A stretch of 10,382 nt of DNA, taken from positions 10,845 through 21,226 of the forward strand of contig PMHI01000257.1 in NCBI GenBank assembly GCA_003156615.1, given 5' to 3'. This stretch comes from Acidobacteriaceae bacterium. Its GTDB lineage: Bacteria; Acidobacteriota; Terriglobia; Terriglobales; SbA1. Shown piece by piece: positions 7,785 through 10,382 of the stretch. Under the pieces are notes generated by a model. The model saw nothing but the letters and a program-made list of their open reading frames with translations. It was not told where the DNA came from and searched no databases. Both the position numbers and the translations under genes were made by a program. Each line of letters starts with the position of its first letter. Position 1 is the first letter of the stretch.

Positions 7785-8495
7785 ATGACAACCAAAACAA
7801 CCATTACCGCTCTCGCGTTGGCGGTTCTGCTGTCGGCACCGTCATTCGCACCCCCACCCGCCTCCGCCGAAGTTATCGACCGTATCATCGCCACTGTCAA
7901 CGGCCGCGTGATCCTACAAAGCGACTGGGACGAAGCCCTCTGTTACGAAGCTCTGCTCACCAATCGCACCCCAGCCCAGTTCACCGACGACGATCGCCGG
8001 GCAGTGTTAGACCGCCTGATCGATCAGGAACTTCTTCGCGAACAAATGAAGTCGGCCGACTTTCCCCACGCCACCGACGCCGAGGCCGCCGCCCGCGTCG
8101 CCGAGGCCCGCAAGCAATCTCCGCAGGCCGCATCCAGTGAGGCCTGGCAGGCTCTCCTCGCCCACTACCACCTCACGGAAAAGGATCTTCTTGCTCACGT
8201 CCGGGAGCAGGTCGACGTGATGCGGCTCGTCGACGCCCGCCTTCGTCCCGCCGTCGAGATCGACTCCAAGTCCATCGAGGCCTACTACCGCGACCAGTTT
8301 GTCCCCAAGTTGAAGCAGTCCGGGGCATCCGAAGTTCCGCTCGCTGAAGTCTCCGCCAAGATTCGCGAGGTGCTGACCGAGCAGAAGGTGAGCGAGTTGC
8401 TCGTATCCTGGTTGCAAAATTTGCGATCCGAAGGGCAGGTCCGTATCCCCGGCGTCACGCCTTCTGCCAACGACCCGGGAGTCCAATCGCGGTGA
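7785..8495 (+). CDS. SurA-like periplasmic chaperone lacking the parvulin domain
   Basis: This 236-residue protein is predicted to be exported to the periplasm and hold unfolded outer-membrane proteins. The signal peptide runs to about residue 28 (hydrophobic 7-17, then PPPASA). The mature part opens with the SurA N-domain signature EVIDRIIATVNGRVILQSDW (29-48), followed by helices (RRAVLDRLIDQELLREQM, 71-88). A segment at about 128-168 matches the end of the N-domain, and a C-terminal helix at 185-213 (EVSAKIREVLTEQKVSELL) resembles the SurA C-terminal helix. E. coli SurA (about 430 residues) has two parvulin domains between these parts. None is present here, so no peptidyl-prolyl isomerase activity is expected. 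The ATG lies 13 bp after the Omp85 stop with only a weak GAGA as ribosome-binding site, suggesting translational coupling. The stop overlaps the next start. Annotation as a SurA N-terminal-domain protein is the safest name. Confidence 0.85.
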   Translation: MTTKTTITALALAVLLSAPSFAPPPASAEVIDRIIATVNGRVILQSDWDEALCYEALLTNRTPAQFTDDDRRAVLDRLIDQELLREQMKSADFPHATDAEAAARVAEARKQSPQAASSEAWQALLAHYHLTEKDLLAHVREQVDVMRLVDARLRPAVEIDSKSIEAYYRDQFVPKLKQSGASEVPLAEVSAKIREVLTEQKVSELLVSWLQNLRSEGQVRIPGVTPSANDPGVQSR

Positions 8496-10382
8496 CGGAA
8501 CTCCCTTCCAATCGCACCCGCCGCTGGTGGAAATATCTCTTGATTATGACCGCGGCCGGCTTCGTCGGCGCTCTCGGCCTGCTCGTCTACGTCAACACAG
8601 ACTCATTCCAGTCGCTGGTCCGCCGCCGCCTCATCGCCGAAGTGGAGCGCATCACCGGAGGCCGGGTCGAAATCGGCAGCATCCATACCACTCCTTTTCG
8701 CCTCCAGGTCGACGTGCGCGGAATTACTGTCCATGGTCGCGAGTCCGCCACCGAGGTTCCCCTCGCGCACGTGGACCGCATCGTGGCTCGCCTGAAGATC
8801 ACCTCTCTTCTCCGCTCCGAGTTCGGCTTCCACGAGGTCATCCTCGATCGCCCCGTCGTCCACGTCGCTTTCTATCCTGATGGCTCTACTAATTATCCCC
8901 AGCGAAAGGCCGGGGTCGTTGCCCGCGAGACTGCCGTCGAGCGACTTTTTGCTCTTTCCATCAATCGCTTCGAAATCCGCCATGGCCAGATCCTCTGGGA
9001 CGATCAGACCATCCCCATTGATTTCGCCGCTCGCGATAGTTCGCTCCAGATGGACTATTCCTTTCTTCATAATCGCTATGACGGCCGCCTTCTGCTCGGC
9101 TTGGTCGACACCAAGCTGCTGGACTGCCGCCCCTTCGCCTGGATGACCACCGCGGAGTTCAGCCTGGCATCCGACTCTGCGGTCGTTTCCTCACTCCGGT
9201 GGAGCTCCGGCCACTCTCATTTCTCAGCCAGCGGCCAGGTCACAGACTTCCGCCGTCCACATCTTCTGGGTTCCTACGATGCCCAGTTCGACCTCACCGA
9301 AGCCGCGTCCATCGCGCGCCGCCACGATCTGCGCGTCGGTGGGCTCGAACTCAGGGGACACGGCGACTGGTCCCTAGACCAGTTCGCCAGCAGCGGCCTC
9401 GTGACCCTCCACGATCTCGGCTGGCAGAACGATCAGATCTCATTCTCCAGAGCCTCTCTCAGCGCGGGCTACTCGGTCACCGACCAGCAACTCAAACTCT
9501 CCAAACTACAAGGCAAGATTTTCGGGGGCGGCGTTACTGGCGATGCCGAAATCGATCAGTGGCTCGCGCCCTGGCAGCACCTGTCTCCAGCAGTTAAAAA
9601 GAACCTTGAAACCGCCATCATTTCCGCCGCTCCGCCCCCGAACAAGTCCGGCGTCAAAACACCCAGGCCAAAGCCACCGGCAATCCAAACTGCGGTCATT
9701 GTTCTTCGTCTGCGCGATCTCTCTGCGGAAGATCTCAGCGAAGCGCTCGATGCTCCTGCTCACCGATTCCCCCGCTACCATCCCGCCGCATCCGCCTCGG
9801 GCACGCTCGAAACTCGCTGGAAAGGAACTCCCCGCGATGCGGAAGTCCAATTCGCTTTCGATCTCACTCCTCCCGAGCACCACATCCCCGCGCACCTGCG
9901 AATCAGCGCCCACGCCAACGGTGTTTATTTCGTCGCCAATGAAACTCTGGATCTACCTCAGTTCACCCTGACCACGCCCACGTCCCGCATCCAGGCCTCC
10001 GGCACCGTATCTGCCGCGTCCGCGGTCCGCCTCTCCGTTTCCACCTCCAGTCTTGCTGACTGGCTGCCTTTTATCGCCATCGTTCGCGGTCCCGCGCAAT
10101 TTGCAGTCGAGCTGAACGGCAGCGCCACCTTCACCGGTGGCATGAGCGGCGCAATCTCTTCACCTCAGCTCACCGGCAGCCTCCAGGTCGACGATTTCGA
10201 GATCACCCTGCCCGCCACGGCCAACACCCATAAGCTCGACACGCAATGGAACTCTCTTTCCACCTCCGTCCAGCTTTCCTTCCAGGCCATCTCTCTCCAC
10301 AACGCCACGTTGCGCCGGGGTGACACTTCGGCTGAATTCGACGCCTCCTCCGGGCTCCAACACGGCCATTTCACCGGCGACA
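8492..10382 (+). CDS. TamB/AsmA-like translocation and assembly module protein (partial, N-terminus)
   Basis: The frame is open for 630 codons from a GTG at 8492 to the right edge, with no stop. The GTG overlaps the SurA-like stop (GTGA), and GGGAG at 8477-8481 provides a ribosome-binding site. Residues 1-13 are basic and are followed by a single inner-membrane helix at about 14-33 (KYLLIMTAAGFVGALGLLVY). The rest is predicted periplasmic beta-strand sequence. It begins with the AsmA/TamB-like stretch RRRLIAEVERITGGRVEIGS (44-63), then SLLRSEFGFHEVILDRPVV. A proline- and lysine-rich linker lies at about 377-402 (PPPNKSGVKTPRPKPP). The residues after it resume repetitive strands (TGSLQVDDFEITLP). 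TamB proteins exceed 1000 residues and end in the DUF490 domain, which would lie beyond the window, so the name rests on the N-terminus and the adjacent Omp85 gene. Such proteins are thought to bridge the periplasm and work with TamA or BamA, or carry phospholipids outward. No frameshift is seen. Confidence 0.82.
   Translation, partial: MTELPSNRTRRWWKYLLIMTAAGFVGALGLLVYVNTDSFQSLVRRRLIAEVERITGGRVEIGSIHTTPFRLQVDVRGITVHGRESATEVPLAHVDRIVARLKITSLLRSEFGFHEVILDRPVVHVAFYPDGSTNYPQRKAGVVARETAVERLFALSINRFEIRHGQILWDDQTIPIDFAARDSSLQMDYSFLHNRYDGRLLLGLVDTKLLDCRPFAWMTTAEFSLASDSAVVSSLRWSSGHSHFSASGQVTDFRRPHLLGSYDAQFDLTEAASIARRHDLRVGGLELRGHGDWSLDQFASSGLVTLHDLGWQNDQISFSRASLSAGYSVTDQQLKLSKLQGKIFGGGVTGDAEIDQWLAPWQHLSPAVKKNLETAIISAAPPPNKSGVKTPRPKPPAIQTAVIVLRLRDLSAEDLSEALDAPAHRFPRYHPAASASGTLETRWKGTPRDAEVQFAFDLTPPEHHIPAHLRISAHANGVYFVANETLDLPQFTLTTPTSRIQASGTVSAASAVRLSVSTSSLADWLPFIAIVRGPAQFAVELNGSATFTGGMSGAISSPQLTGSLQVDDFEITLPATANTHKLDTQWNSLSTSVQLSFQAISLHNATLRRGDTSAEFDASSGLQHGHFTGD

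Overview
The window looks like a chromosomal segment from a GC-rich, Gram-negative, diderm bacterium, most probably an acidobacterium (Acidobacteriota, Terriglobia-like). This is inferred from remembered family resemblance: the kumamolisin-type sedolisin, the periplasmic module of a histidine-kinase-like protein at the left edge, and an Omp85 / SurA-like / TamB-like gene run. No search was possible. No tRNA, rRNA, CRISPR array, insertion sequence or phage gene was seen.

Layout. (1) Positions 1-665, minus strand: the N-terminal 221 codons of an exported, probably membrane-anchored sensor, cut by the left edge. (2) Positions 666-1682: about 1 kb with no convincing gene, holding a few hairpins and one short ORF with a good ribosome-binding site. 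(3) Positions 1683-3299, plus: a complete S53 sedolisin (kumamolisin-like acid serine-carboxyl protease) with prodomain and all catalytic residues, but with both acidic calcium ligands replaced. (4) Positions 3300-3478: a convergent intergenic region with a hairpin terminator and an imperfect inverted repeat. (5) Positions 3479-4531, minus: a ThiF/MoeB/HesA-family E1-like adenylyltransferase with a zinc site and a C-terminal extension. (6) Positions 4532-4648: a short divergent promoter region. (7) Positions 4649 to the right edge, plus: a tightly packed envelope-biogenesis operon made of an Omp85 (BamA/TamA-like) outer-membrane protein with seven apparent POTRA domains, a small SurA-like periplasmic chaperone with no parvulin domain, and the N-terminal 630 residues of a TamB/AsmA-like protein that continues past the window.

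How the genes fit together. The last three genes are 13 bp apart and then overlapping, so they are almost certainly co-transcribed and translationally coupled. Their products plausibly form one pathway across the envelope: an inner-membrane-anchored TamB-like bridge, a periplasmic holdase, and an outer-membrane Omp85 insertase with a long POTRA arm. The adenylyltransferase is divergent and serves sulfur-carrier activation (molybdopterin or thiamine), with no partner gene in view. The sedolisin is a stand-alone gene.

The most interesting points are the Omp85 protein with seven POTRA domains linked to a parvulin-less SurA and a TamB-like protein, the sedolisin with a rewritten calcium site, and a five-codon ORF bridging the Omp85 and SurA-like genes by overlapping stop/start codons.
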